NCBI RefSeq assembly: GCF_008831285.2
Contig: NC_045144.1
Coordinates: forward strand, 3,714,268 to 3,774,267
Direction: 5' to 3'
Origin: Nymphaea colorata
Lineage: Eukaryota > Streptophyta > Magnoliopsida > Nymphaeales > Nymphaeaceae
DNA: 60,000 bases
Below the pieces are notes generated by a model. The model was not told where the DNA came from and made no database searches. It worked only from the letters and a program-made list of their open reading frames with translations. Below, piece by piece: positions 1 to 10,995 of this stretch (positions within the stretch are counted from its first letter, which is position 1; the number at the start of each line of letters is the position of its first letter). The position numbers were made by a program, and so were the translations under genes.

Positions 1-686
1 AGACAACCTTGGATGGTCTTTGGTAGGAAAAGGTTTCTCACTTTTATTATCTTGGTGATAGGCAACATAATGACTTGTTGCAGGATAATCCATGAATGAG
101 GATGTGTGGACTGTTTGATGTTGGGTGCTGATAGAAAAACATAAACAACAACAAAGCACTTGCAATAATATCTAGATGTTCCTGTAGATTCTGCTACACA
201 TTTTGGCCTTTAAGTTTAAAGATCAGATGTTCTTAGTTTGTGGCTCAAAAAAAAATGTGTTGCCGTGTTCTTGATGTGACAAATTTATTTTGGAGCATCC
301 ATGGAATACACTATTGACCTTTCTTTTCTTCTCTATATATTTGATAATAACTATACCTAGCCACAGGCCTATGCATGGCCCTTTCCTCTCGAAGAAGCTT
401 TCATTCTTCATGTGATTCTTCATATAGAATGATTGAGTTATCCACAATTAATTTGGTGGATCTCACATGGTTGTAGATTTGTAGTATCAAGGTTGAAATT
501 CAAGAAGCTATAGATTGTTGAAAATGCCAATATGTAAAATCAGGCAACTCTGTGGGCTGGTGCGGGAAAATGGCCACAACAGCCCACATGTTGTTCTGCT
601 ACTGCCTTGGAAGCAGTATTTACTTTTTCATCTGTTTATGTTTGGACTAAAGTAGTGCTGATTATAATTGCATTTTGCTTCATCAG
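1..686 (+). other. Upstream intronic part of the MLO locus; no sure exon
   Basis: This stretch precedes the first recognisable MLO exon at 687 and should be intron plus, possibly, one earlier exon of the same gene. A candidate lies at 543-614: it follows a CAG, is 72 bases long, and is open in the phase needed for the next exon. I do not recognise its translation as MLO, so it is not called. The exons encoding the first 130-150 residues must lie in or before this stretch; no transmembrane-1 coding sequence was found here. Confidence 0.4.
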
Positions 687-3600
687 GGAAAAGTGCCACT
701 TATTTCTACTGAAGCAATCCATCAGCTGCACATTTTCATTTTTTTCTTGGCAGTGTTTCATGTGGCATACAGTGCATCAACGATGGCCCTTGGGAGGGCA
801 AAGGTTTGGGACTATCAAATTCAAGTTACAGTCAACAAGGGTTGTCGTTAAAATATACTTTTTGTCAGGAAAGAATATAGAATAACTTTCTTTGTCGAAT
901 CAATTTCTCCCCAGATCCGCAGATGGAAAGAATGGGAAAAAGAAACTGTATCCCCAAACTATGAGTTTTCTAATGGTAATGTTTTCTTTATTAGACCATT
1001 TTGACACTTGATGTCAATCTTCAGCACTTTTGTGAGATGGCTTAGATTTTTTATGGTATTTTCTTCTGATTATTCTCTCCTTCAACATATGCAACTACAA
1101 TGTTGTGAATCACACAGATCAATCAAGATTTAGGTTTACTCATGAAACATCATTTGTGCGGCAACATACAAATTTTTGGACTAGAATCAGACTCCTGTTC
1201 TATCTTGTAAGTTTCTTTCATTCAATAAAGTATGGAAAGCTTTGTTTTCTCCCTTTTTTAGTAGTCTATGTCTGACAACTTCTAAACTGGGGATGATACA
1301 TCCATAGCCCCCTTTCTTTTGTTATGGAGGGAGACTAAATGTTGGCCAATTAAATCCCTTTTTTCAGGCATGTTTCTTCCGTCAGTTCTTCAGGTCGGTC
1401 AGGAAGGTGGACTATTTGACTATGCGACATGGCTTTGTTGCAGTGAGTTTCCATATGTTTAGGCTCCTCATGTTTGAGCTCAATCAAGTTTATTTCTTAA
1501 ATAGATTGACTATGTGGCTTCTGTAGGTCCATCTATCTCCTGGTGCTAAGTTTAATTTTCAAAAATATATTAAAAGATCCTTGGAAGATGATTTCAAGGT
1601 TGTGGTGGGGATCAGGTATGCGACTTTATTCTTCATTACGTTACATGAAGAAAAATTAATTTTTTTTTATTCCAAAATATTTTCTCAAGATCTATATTGG
1701 TTGTTTATTTTTTTTTATTTATTAATATATCTCTTATAGAATATTGCGTGTATGTATTGACACTGACTTTTCTTCATGCGTTACTTCTGTTTTTAACTTA
1801 GAATTTTGGCTATATATTGGAAAGCTGACTTATGCTTGTTTTCACGTTTCGTATATTATAGTTATGCCTCCCAAATCCTGATCCTTTTTATTGGTCTTTC
1901 TGCTCAAAAGCATGTTTGACTGGCCCTGCATCCAGTGCACCTACATCTGTTGCATGTTTCATGCAGATAGGGAAATTTCATGAGGGACAAAACAGAAAGT
2001 TCATTTTCCTTTTCTCTCTCTCAGCTGGAATACATGTGAATATAAACTTGATTCTATCTTAGTACTTGATGTGGAATAACTAGTTTGCCAAAAATATGTA
2101 TGTTGCTTCTTCCATCCAAAGGAGAAATAGATTGAGCTTCTTCGGTGACCAAAGGAATTGATGGCCTGGATGTCGTGGAAAATAGATTGTAAATCTTTAA
2201 TAGGCTGAAGTTGTGTTTAGCAATTGTAAAACAGTTCAAAGCATGACACATTAATTTACTTGACCAAATCAAGTCAGTTTACAAACAAAATATTCCTAGT
2301 AAAATACTGGCATCATTGAGAAATTTTGTGAAAAACAACAAAAAATTTCAGAAAAATGGGTGTCAAGAGTAGGAGCAAGCAGTAAAATGACATGATAGAA
2401 ACTTTGAAGAAAATGAGTTATCAAGAAAATAGGGCACCTTGCACCTTACATACGCATAAATATCTATTGGACCAATCTTTGGATGTCTAAAGATCAAACG
2501 ACAATGGCTGAAAAAAGGGACGTTATGCACTTTTCAAACAATAGGAGAAAGGGAAGGTTTTTGAACTTTAAAATAAAGGAGCTTTGTGGATATTATGGTA
2601 TCTGACAAATAAAGCAAAAATAGTAGAAGGAAGTATGATTTATCTGACATAGGTATCAAGAGAAATATTCTGAATTATCTAAGGCCCATGCAAAGAAAAT
2701 GAAGTGCCTTGTTCTATTTTTCAATTCAATAGGAAGTTGGAAGTGTGGAAGAACTTTGACCTTTCAATGGCAAAAGGGACATCTATCTTGTGCTTATTTT
2801 TCTGTCTTTCAATTGCCCTGTTCTCAGTGAAGAAAGAAAAACCGTTTTTGCTTTATGCTTTATACATTTTATGTTCTAATTCTTCCCTTTACTTGCCATA
2901 TTAATATTGTTCTGCTACATGTTCAATAGTCCTCTGCTCTGGGCATCAGCTGTAATTTTTTTGCTTGTCAATGTCAGAGGTGAGTTCATTTAGATTTCTA
3001 TTTACCTGAATATCTTAATGTCATGAATACTATTACGATTTCTATTTACCTGAATATCTTAATGTCATGAATACTATTACGATTTCTATTTACCTGAATA
3101 TCTTCATGTCATGAATACTATTACTAAGATGATTACTCTTGTTCACAGAGTGGTATGCATTGTTCTGGGTAACCCTACTTCCCTTAGTTGTAAGTACTTC
3201 CAGACTCCAGTACCAAATTATTTTAATATTTCTGCAAGTTCAATTGGCCACTTCTTAAATGTGTTGGAATGTTACAGATACTATTGGCTGTTGGTACTAA
3301 ACTGCAAGCAATTGTTGCTCAAATGGCACTCGAAATCCAAGAGAGACATGCTGTAGTACAAGGAATTCCTCTTGTACAACTCAGTGACAAGCATTTTTGG
3401 TTTAGTAGACCACAATTGATATTGTCACTCGTGCATTTTACACTGTTTCAGGTAATTAATATGTTTGTCATAGCTTTGTCAAGTGGATCCATTACATGCC
3501 CAAAAAGTGTTTTAACAACCACATTCAAATTCTGAAAATATAACGTCAGTTGTTGCTAGTTATTAGCTTTCAGGTCTTTCTCATCTTGTCCTTGTCCATT

Positions 3601-5139
3601 GCCTAACTGAATGATTTTACCTGAAATGTGCAGAACGCTTTCCAGATAACGTATTTCTTCTGGATATGGGTAAAACTCTGGCTTTCTATTTTGTTTGTCC
3701 TTGTGCATGTCTTTGTTATATATTTTTGGTTTGTATTTATTTTTCAGTTTTTTTTTTGTCATATCAGTGATAATGAAGTTCCCAATTTTTCTTTCTCTGA
3801 TGGCAGTACGAATACTCATTAAACTCTTGCTTCCATGAAAGGCTTGAACTTGTAATTGGGAGGGTCGTCCTTGGGTATGTATTTCTTTTTAATTTCTTGA
3901 AAATTATTATGTCAAGCCCGTCTAAACACGTGAAAAGTCATATTTTCCATGTGTATAAAAGGACACTGGTATAATCAGTTGCCCCCATGTACGATTTAGA
4001 CGCGTCTAATGCTGCTAAAGTAAATGTTGATAGTTGAGGGTCACCTTTCACTTTATCTTAAGGTGATTCCAATGGTGAATATAAAAAGGTGAGTACGATA
4101 GATTGCAATTCGACAGTGGAAAGCAAGTCCAATTTTGAAAGACGAAGAAAACCTTCGGATTTCAAGTTGGGTTCCTCCAAAACATGAACGTGATGACCTT
4201 TTGTCTTTTTTTGAACTCATCAGTGTCCGCGGCTGCAAAAAAAGATTCACGTGGAATTCACTTGCAATAAAAATGATAAAACCACCCATTGTATTCTGAA
4301 GCATTGCTGGCCTTTTTTATGAATGAAGGTGGTTAAACTGAAACTTACTGCTTTTCAGCTCTGATATTTGTCTTGTTCTGCAGATTTTTTGTCCTGTTTT
4401 TATGTAGCTACATCACTCTTCCTTTGTATGCATTGGTAACCCAGGTAAATATTTTTCGTTAAATATCTACGACGTCAGTATCACTGTAGAAATTTAAACA
4501 CAACTGCTAAATGTCACTTCTCAATGTGACAATCTCTTATCTACTGCCAATAAGATGGTTCTTCTATTGCTTGCAAAATGATCCTTGACAATTGACATTC
4601 TTCCAAAGTATCTAATTGCGTGGTCCTTTGACAAAAGGAGTTACAAAGCTCTTCAACCATCTGTTTTCAAATTCAGCGGCGAGAACTACATGAATCATGT
4701 GTACTCATTTACAAGCAGTTCATATGCTGCCAAGGATTTTTCATGATATGCACAAGTCATGGAACCCTCTTCTTCAAATCATTTGCAGATGGGTTCGCAC
4801 ATGAAGAGATCCATCTTCGATGACCAGACATCAAAGGCCCTTAGGAAGTGGCAGCAGACTGCGAAGAAGAAGCATCAGAAGCCTACCGGTGGAAGCCCCA
4901 AGGCATCACCAAAGCACATTGAGCGTGTAATGACTACCGGTCGGCAGGCCCGCTCACGCTCAATACGCTTGGGTGGAAGTAGAACATACTACTCGGACCA
5001 CGAAGTGTCTGATATAGAGGCTGATGCATCTCCAAGGTTGCCGTCCGGTGGTGGGAATCATGACATTCGGCCAAGTGAAGGGCAGCATCCGAGGGATAAA
5101 ACCAATGGCGAGGATGACGTCTCCTTTGCAAAGGCTTGA
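687..5139 (+). CDS. MLO-like seven-transmembrane protein, 3-prime 12 exons (5-prime end outside window)
   Basis: MLO proteins are plasma-membrane, calmodulin-binding seven-helix proteins acting in calcium signalling, powdery-mildew susceptibility and pollen or synergid reception. The exons I read are 687-803, 915-975, 1118-1206, 1368-1442, 1527-1615, 2930-2979, 3149-3189, 3278-3451, 3634-3669, 3807-3874, 4384-4444 and 4789-5139. All junctions are GT-AG, all phases agree, and they give 403 residues without a stop. Landmarks in order are [78 protein letters not shown], the last helix [14 protein letters not shown], then the calmodulin-binding segment around [15 protein letters not shown]. The soluble tail ends EDDVSFAKA, recalling the D/E-F-S/T-F tail motif. 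The wording fits clade III (Arabidopsis MLO5/7/8/9/10-like). Normal length is about 560-590, so roughly 150 N-terminal residues are missing to the left. The gene looks functional. Confidence 0.95.
2994..3125 (+). repeat. 44-bp tandem repeat, three copies, in an MLO intron
   Basis: Copies begin at 2994, 3038 and 3082. The first two are identical; the third differs at two positions. The array starts 14 bases after the donor of exon 2930-2979 and ends 23 bases before the acceptor of the 41-base exon 3149-3189, so it fills most of this short intron. Confidence 0.95.
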
Positions 5140-6185
5140 GGTCTTCATGGATTCTCTACTGTGCAAATGTACTCGCAAGCTCATCATTTCATTTGTTGTC
5201 TCTACTGTTCCCTCGCATTCGGGTGTGCCCTCACCAGCTAATCTCTCTCTCTCTTTCTTTCTTTCTCTATGTATATATATACACTGACGAATCGTTGGAA
5301 GTTCTCGCTTTTGTGAGAATGTAAAGTAGCATTGGTGAGGTGGTGATGCCGATTGGTGGACTGAACAATGTTTGAAGATCTTTGAGGCAGTTTGTTGCCT
5401 CAAATGAAATGCGAGATCATCTTCTTCTCCAGGACTGAGAAAATATGCAAAAATGTTCTTTTTTTTCTCTTGGCATAATATTGGCAAACACTTACATTTG
5501 GACATTAGGGGAAGAGATCTGCTTTTAGCGGCTATTTTCAAGTGACATGCACCAGTGCTTTTAAGCACCACTGGCCGTTTGGGCATTTTTGGTGTGGCAT
5601 CTTCATTAGCACCACTATATATATTTGGTTGTTTAACTGCACAAATAGGTTTAGGATGTTAAAAAATGTAAGGATAACGAAGTCTAGATCTTTTGATGTA
5701 CAAATTGGTTTTACGAACTTATGAGGTTTGATTAACCATATTGAAAATTCTGTCCTTTTAAATCCTACATCCCTCAACATGATCATCTGTCTGTACAATT
5801 GAACTGCGAAATAGAGAACACAAAATGCTTGGGGCAGAACATCCGATTGCACTAACAGAAAGGTGTCTTCTGTAAGAACAAAACCATAATTTCTGGACAC
5901 TTTATCATTCCACGTACATTTGCTGAAAAAAAGTCGACGACAAATTTGTGTTCTCTGCCTTTGCTTAATATTCAGTGGACTTTTGTTTATGTAGGTCAGC
6001 GTTTGAGAAGGGATCAGAAGGGATCAGAAAAATTACGCGGGAAAACATGTTTAGATGTTTTATTCCATCAGTTAGTTTGCACTGCTCAAAGTGAGGCAAA
6101 AATTGCAAACAAAATTAAAACCACTTCTTTAACGTCTGTGTTTCAATGAGAGACAAAACGTCTGTCTCAGGAGTTCTGCTATTAC
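5140..6185 (+). other. MLO 3-prime UTR and intergenic DNA
   Basis: The MLO stop at 5137-5139 is followed by a CT-rich tract near 5243-5265 and a short TA run near 5270-5282. Open frames antisense to the last MLO exon occur here but have no family resemblance. Nothing else is supported up to the S-acyltransferase relic. Confidence 0.5.
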
Positions 6186-7283
6186 AATGCTAGGACGAGA
6201 TAGTCCCTCATCTGGGTCCTGGAAGAGTTCCCTCAACAATTGATCCAGATGCTGTTGAGTTGCAAGATAGAGGGAGAAGATTACCCAAGCGTCAGGTGAG
6301 AATCAGGACGTGGAAGCTGGCTAAATTGGACTCAGACGAGGCAATGAGGGCTGCTGCCAAAGCTAGAGCTTCATCTTCCGTGCTTAAGCCAGTTGGTTCA
6401 CGTCGACTGAGGATACTGTTCAAGTGAAAATGCTAGTGCTGCAAGTAGTATCAGCACAGATATTGGTCTGCACAAGGATGTCAAAAACAGCCTTAGGCTG
6501 TCTAGCAAGAATTCATTTCCCCCAAGTCGAGCTAGTAGGGATGATATTGAATAAGGAACCCGTTGTGTCAGCAGCTTTGGCAGCCTTGCCCACACAAACA
6601 ACTCTGCTGCACTCAGTCCTCTGCCATTAGAGCTGCCTGCTGCCTCTCTGGATGCTGAGAGGTTGGCATTCACTGTTGGAAGGTTGATGTCAAACAGTGA
6701 AAATTTCAATCCAATATATCAATCATCTCCATGGTCTACTAAGACAAATGATGCCCATGAAAAAATTATAAGCCATCGTTTTGACGACAAGCTGTTGAAG
6801 AACAGAGGCAATGTCAGAGAAAATCAAAGACCATCTGTGATCTGGGATCAATCCGCTGGCCGTTATATTTCAGTTCTGCCTTCTGGTGGAGATAGCTACA
6901 CTTTGGGAAACCGACCCACTTCATCTCAAACCATGGAACAGGAGGCATCTTCTACTAATGCAATCTTGAGTCTAGATCATTTGAAGCGCATGCCTCACAA
7001 ATTCTCAAGTACAGAAGAACAGCCAAAAATGTTTTCTGAATTATCAGCACAGACGAAAAACCTGGTTTGCACAGAGCAGTCTATCTTCTTTGGTGGTCCT
7101 CTGTTAACAGCTGATGTAGGGGAAAGTTCTAGGCAGCGTGGACTGGTGAAGCCTGCCCCAGAAAGTGCACAAGGGCCACATATTCAGGAAGCAAGAATAG
7201 GGAGAGGACGAGGGTCTGATCAGTTTCCTGTATTCATACCGAAGGGTTCTGAGATGCCCCCCCATTCATCCAGGATCTCTTAG
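6186..7283 (+). pseudogene. DHHC protein S-acyltransferase, C-terminal tail only, broken
   Basis: Plant DHHC S-acyltransferases (the PAT19-PAT22 group) palmitoylate membrane proteins; their long cytosolic tail has a conserved stretch seen here as [19 protein letters not shown] and [16 protein letters not shown], read from 6194. That frame ends at TGA 6425-6427. The tail continues one frame over (STDIGLHKDVKNSLRLSSKN), is cut by TAA 6552-6554, then stays open to 7283 through SPLPLELPAASLDAERLAFT and SAGRYISVLPSGG. No DHHC cysteine-rich domain or membrane helices precede it. One frameshift and one nonsense codon over about 360 codons, plus loss of the catalytic half, make this a relic. The intact final 243 codons could be mistaken for a small gene. 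Family assignment rests on tail motifs remembered from plant PATs, so the exact paralogue is unknown. Confidence 0.8.
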
Positions 7284-8978
7284 TGTTTGTTCTTTTGCTG
7301 ATGGATGTGCATGTTGGTCGATGTTGGTTGACATGTATGTCGCTGCTGGGATGTGAGATTAACTTTTACCAATCATGATGTGAGATGCATCTCAGCAAAA
7401 TGAACTTGGCTACCCAAGTTTTGTTGTCTGCGAGCCCTTGAATAGGGTCATCCAGCTTTTCATTTTCAGTGAAGCTCCTTGGGCATGCACAAGTGTAGAG
7501 CTGCTCAAAGCATTCACAACGCACACGCAAGAGCGCTGATTGTAATATAGAAACCTTCTTTCACGATCATTGACTACTATTGACCCAACGAATGCATGAT
7601 GTACAAACTGGTTGGACAATCTTTGGGTGCCTTCTCTCTCTCTCTCTCGGCTTTATGTAACTTTGAATTAGCAAACAAGTTGGTTCATGAGAGTTGCCTT
7701 TTCCTATATTAAACTTTATCTGCAAATTGGACACGAGACAGGTTCGGAGATAAACTTGAGTTACCAAATAACTAGATCCCTGTATGTCATCAAATAATTA
7801 TGCATGAACGACTGCTGTTATATCATTACTAATCTTAGGTTATTAGGTGCTATGTATTAACGGTGCATGAGAAGGTGCATACCTTGTTCGCATTGAACTA
7901 GGAGCGGCCATGGTATGTAAGATCGAATGTTCTTAGTTTGTCAAGTAGGTAAAATGCCATGGCCAGCACAGTTAGAATCCGTCATATAATTGTAGCACTT
8001 TTAGCTGTAAAAGCTTCATTCGTACTGTTGTAGCTATGTAATCCCCAGTTTTAGAATTATTTCTATATGAGTTGTTACATATATCTTGAGCGCTTTTATC
8101 CGGTATAATCTTCCTCGGCCTAGTCCTTCTTGAAATCAAGTGTATTATAGGCGGTGCTGTAGATGGTTCGGATCCAGGAGAAAATATTTGGTAGGTTTGA
8201 AGTTGTATCCGGTGCGTCTCAAAGATAAGAAGACATTCTCACTGTATTGGAACCATTTGTTACCAACTTCAGCCTCCAAAATGCCGTTCTCAGCGTGCAT
8301 CCAGGCACACCCTTAGATTTACTTAATGGAGCATTCAACATATTTTGGAACCAAATCTGGTAGAAGCAAAAGAAATTTGGATATGAGCCTTTGGTGTTCT
8401 AGTGGAAGCAAATGGTACAGATGTTGCTTGCATGTTTCATATTCTTTCTTGTGATAAAATTATCTTTATTTCTTCATTTATCTTGTTGCCATTGTCTCTC
8501 AGTTAGTTCTCTAAAATTAGGATATGCTTCTTGGAACTTTAACTGTAGTTTAACAAGTCTTTTTTCAGTACCAATTTTTCTCTTGAAAGGGTCCATGTAC
8601 ATATAAAGTGTTGCTGGTTCTTGTTGTTTCTCATGCATCTTTGGTTTATAATTGCTTTAATTTTTACTTGACTATTTGTATCAGGGATAAATTGATAAAT
8701 ACATTTAGTGACCATCTGGTACTCTTAGATAGCAGCTTAGGTTTTAGGGATTAGAGTGGTCATGAGCCATGCTGTTATTCTTCAATATTGTCTTACTAGC
8801 TCTATCCTGCTGACCAGGTATTGGTTTTCCTGTTTTACTAGCATGACATTATCTATGTCGCATTATATTCATCTGGCTCAAACACATTGCTCAGTTCTGC
8901 AAGTGCTACTTACTCTTTGCTAGTTAATTTTCATATGTGGTAACCGCTTGCGGTTACAAAAAATAGATGGCACATCAC
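7284..8978. other. Intergenic DNA, nothing recognised
   Basis: The start may be the former 3-prime UTR of the S-acyltransferase copy. A CT run lies near 7633-7650. Short open frames here show no family resemblance and ordinary AT-rich composition. Confidence 0.4.
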
Positions 8979-9150
8979 ATGTATATAATACACACATTGC
9001 CTATTGGCCTTTGAGCAGACCGAGGTCTTCATATGTTGAGTAGATATGTATAGAATACATACATTGCCCACTGGCCTTTGAGCAACCCGAAGTCTTCATA
9101 TGTAGAGTTATTTGGTCCATTAGTCCTGGAGCAATTCTAGGCTCTCATAG
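8979..9150 (+). repeat. Imperfect 66-bp tandem repeat, two copies plus a decayed third
   Basis: Units start at 8979 and 9045 and share the core TGGCCTTTGAGCA and GTCTTCATATGT. A third, more diverged unit follows to about 9150 (CCTGGAGCA, GCTCTCATAG). No gene or transposon end is seen in it. Confidence 0.8.
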
Positions 9151-9563
9151 TCGTTCTACACTAAATCAACGAGCAATGATGATATAGTATTGTCCCTATT
9201 GTCTTGATAAATCAAATCATAGTTGTCTAGAGAGTCATTCCTTAGTTTTGGTGTGGCTTGTTGAAGCATTAAGTTAGTTGTATCTTTTTGGTTGATAAAA
9301 GTCGAAAGCACTTTTGTTTTACTTTTGGTGTCCCACATGATTGCGGTTGCAGTTCTTGAAATGTATTTTGAAAATCATGAATAAATGTTTCATGTGTTTC
9401 TAAAAATCCTATCAACAGTAATAACTTTGCCTCCTCCTTTTTTGGGAGAAAATTTCCTATTTTTAGAAATTTACCTGATTCCTTTTGTATTTTCTTAATT
9501 TTTGTGCTGCTGAATTTTATTCCTAATTGGACATTGATGATAGGTTTTCTTTTTTCGGTACAG

Positions 9564-9628
9564 GGTGAGAGATACATGTCCCATCGTTTGTTGCGGTATG
9601 TAAAGAATCGTTTTGAATCCACCGATGA
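9564..9628 (+). other. Possible orphan exon
   Basis: An acceptor-like GGTACAG precedes an open segment reading GERYMSHRLLRYVKNRFEST, followed by GAG and GTTGGT as a weak donor. It lies about 900 bases before two better exon candidates on the same strand and may belong to the same lost gene. I do not recognise the protein. Confidence 0.25.
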
Positions 9629-10136
9629 GGTTGGTCTAAAAGACTCCCTTCAGACATGAAATTTGACCATTGTGGACCTGTGGTGCATCAATGTGCTGGT
9701 TCAAATTTTCGTTTATACATTTTCGCAGGAGTGAATTTCATGACACAGTTCTTTTCTGTGATCGAACATTATGATGTCCGGATGGTTTTGCTCTTTGGGT
9801 AGCTACTTCACTATATTGTCCTTTCGTCGTGGTTATGAAGAGGTTTTGATTTGTGTTCTATATTTGATCATGTGCATGGGTCTTGCATACATCCTATTTG
9901 TTCCGTTTGCATATGCAATGCAACTTTTTTTCTTCTCAAATAACGATAGATTAGCACTGCAAATGTGGACTCCTTTTTATACTCAATTGCAAATGCAGAT
10001 ATTTTAGTCAGATCATTTGTGGTACCTATAGTTATGTGCTGTTGTCTGCCTCTGACATGCATTAGTAACTGTCTCTTTTGAGAATATGTAGAACATATAG
10101 GCCTGATGAGAACAGGCCTCTGACAGGACTGTTCCA

Positions 10137-10177
10137 CAGAGAGAGAGAGAGGGAGACGGAAAGAGAGAGAGAGAGAA
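10137..10177 (+). repeat. GA-rich simple repeat
   Basis: Mostly GA dinucleotides with a few interruptions. No associated gene. Confidence 0.8.
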
Positions 10178-10549
10178 GCATAAGGAGGAGGGAGTGACTC
10201 ATGGTCATGGGAGGAGTAGGGGCTAAAGTGGTTAGGTTCAAAGCAAGATGGAACTCATTAATTCAAAGTTGATTTGGGTGTCCACAAAAGCTCATCATTA
10301 GACGACCCTTTGGAAATTTTCTGTGCGGGTGGAAGGACTCTTCTAAGTTATTTGGTTCAGATTCTTAGAATAGTTATAAAAACTCTGGGACCAAATTGCA
10401 ACAAAATGTTTTTAATTATGTTCTAATTGTTTCTATCAATTAATTTGTGCATTCTCTTTAAAGAAATTTGATTATTCATGCCATGAAGAATATGTGCTGA
10501 CTTCTTGAAATTTCTTTTCATAGGCCATTTTTTTCAATGTTGTTAGCAG

Positions 10550-10797
10550 TATGAAGTTGACAGAGGCAGCTAGGGATCTTGCAATCGCAGCTGCTATTTG
10601 CAGTAGGTATGTATTTCTTGGTAATCTTATTACGAGCAAAACTCTTGTTACTCTTTCCATGGATGGCCTTGAATTCTGATCGAATGATTATTTTCTCATA
10701 CTGTTTTCTGGAAATCTGCTGATAGGTTTTTGGAGTTTCCAATACGTAAGAATGTAGCTTTTATCGAGAAGTTGGTCTTGGTGGCGAGCTTCGATCG
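10550..10797 (+). pseudogene. Two consecutive orphan exons of an unrecognised gene
   Basis: Exon 1 (10550-10606) follows TTAGCAG and ends AGTAG before GTATGT. Exon 2 (10726-10797) follows CTGATAG and ends GATCG before GTATGG. The phases match: the split codon joins as arginine. Together they read MKLTEAARDLAIAAAICSR then FLEFPIRKNVAFIEK and LVLVASFDR. The helical, alternating character and clean junctions suggest real exons, but no upstream or downstream exons were found before the MLO-derived repeat starts near 10996, so this is probably a truncated copy. I do not recognise the family and give no function. Confidence 0.4.
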
Positions 10798-10995
10798 GTA
10801 TGGGTTTAGAAAATTGTGTACATTATAATTTGCATCCTTTTTCTTTTTGTCATTTAAAAAATGGTTTTCATTTTAACATACATAACATGTTACCGTTAAA
10901 AACATTATTAAAAATACTTCAAACAGTGTTTAAGATTATGATTGAGAATGTTGAATGCATGTCGAATGATCGTTAGCACTGTTGAATGCATGTCG

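Noticed and set aside
4759-4788. An in-frame methionine before the last MLO exon
   Set aside because: The frame upstream of 4789 is intron; a clean acceptor precedes MGSHMKR, which is the usual exon start in the family.
4960-5586. 208-codon minus-strand open frame
   Set aside because: It is antisense to the last MLO exon and its 3-prime UTR; no family resemblance, and composition follows the MLO codons.
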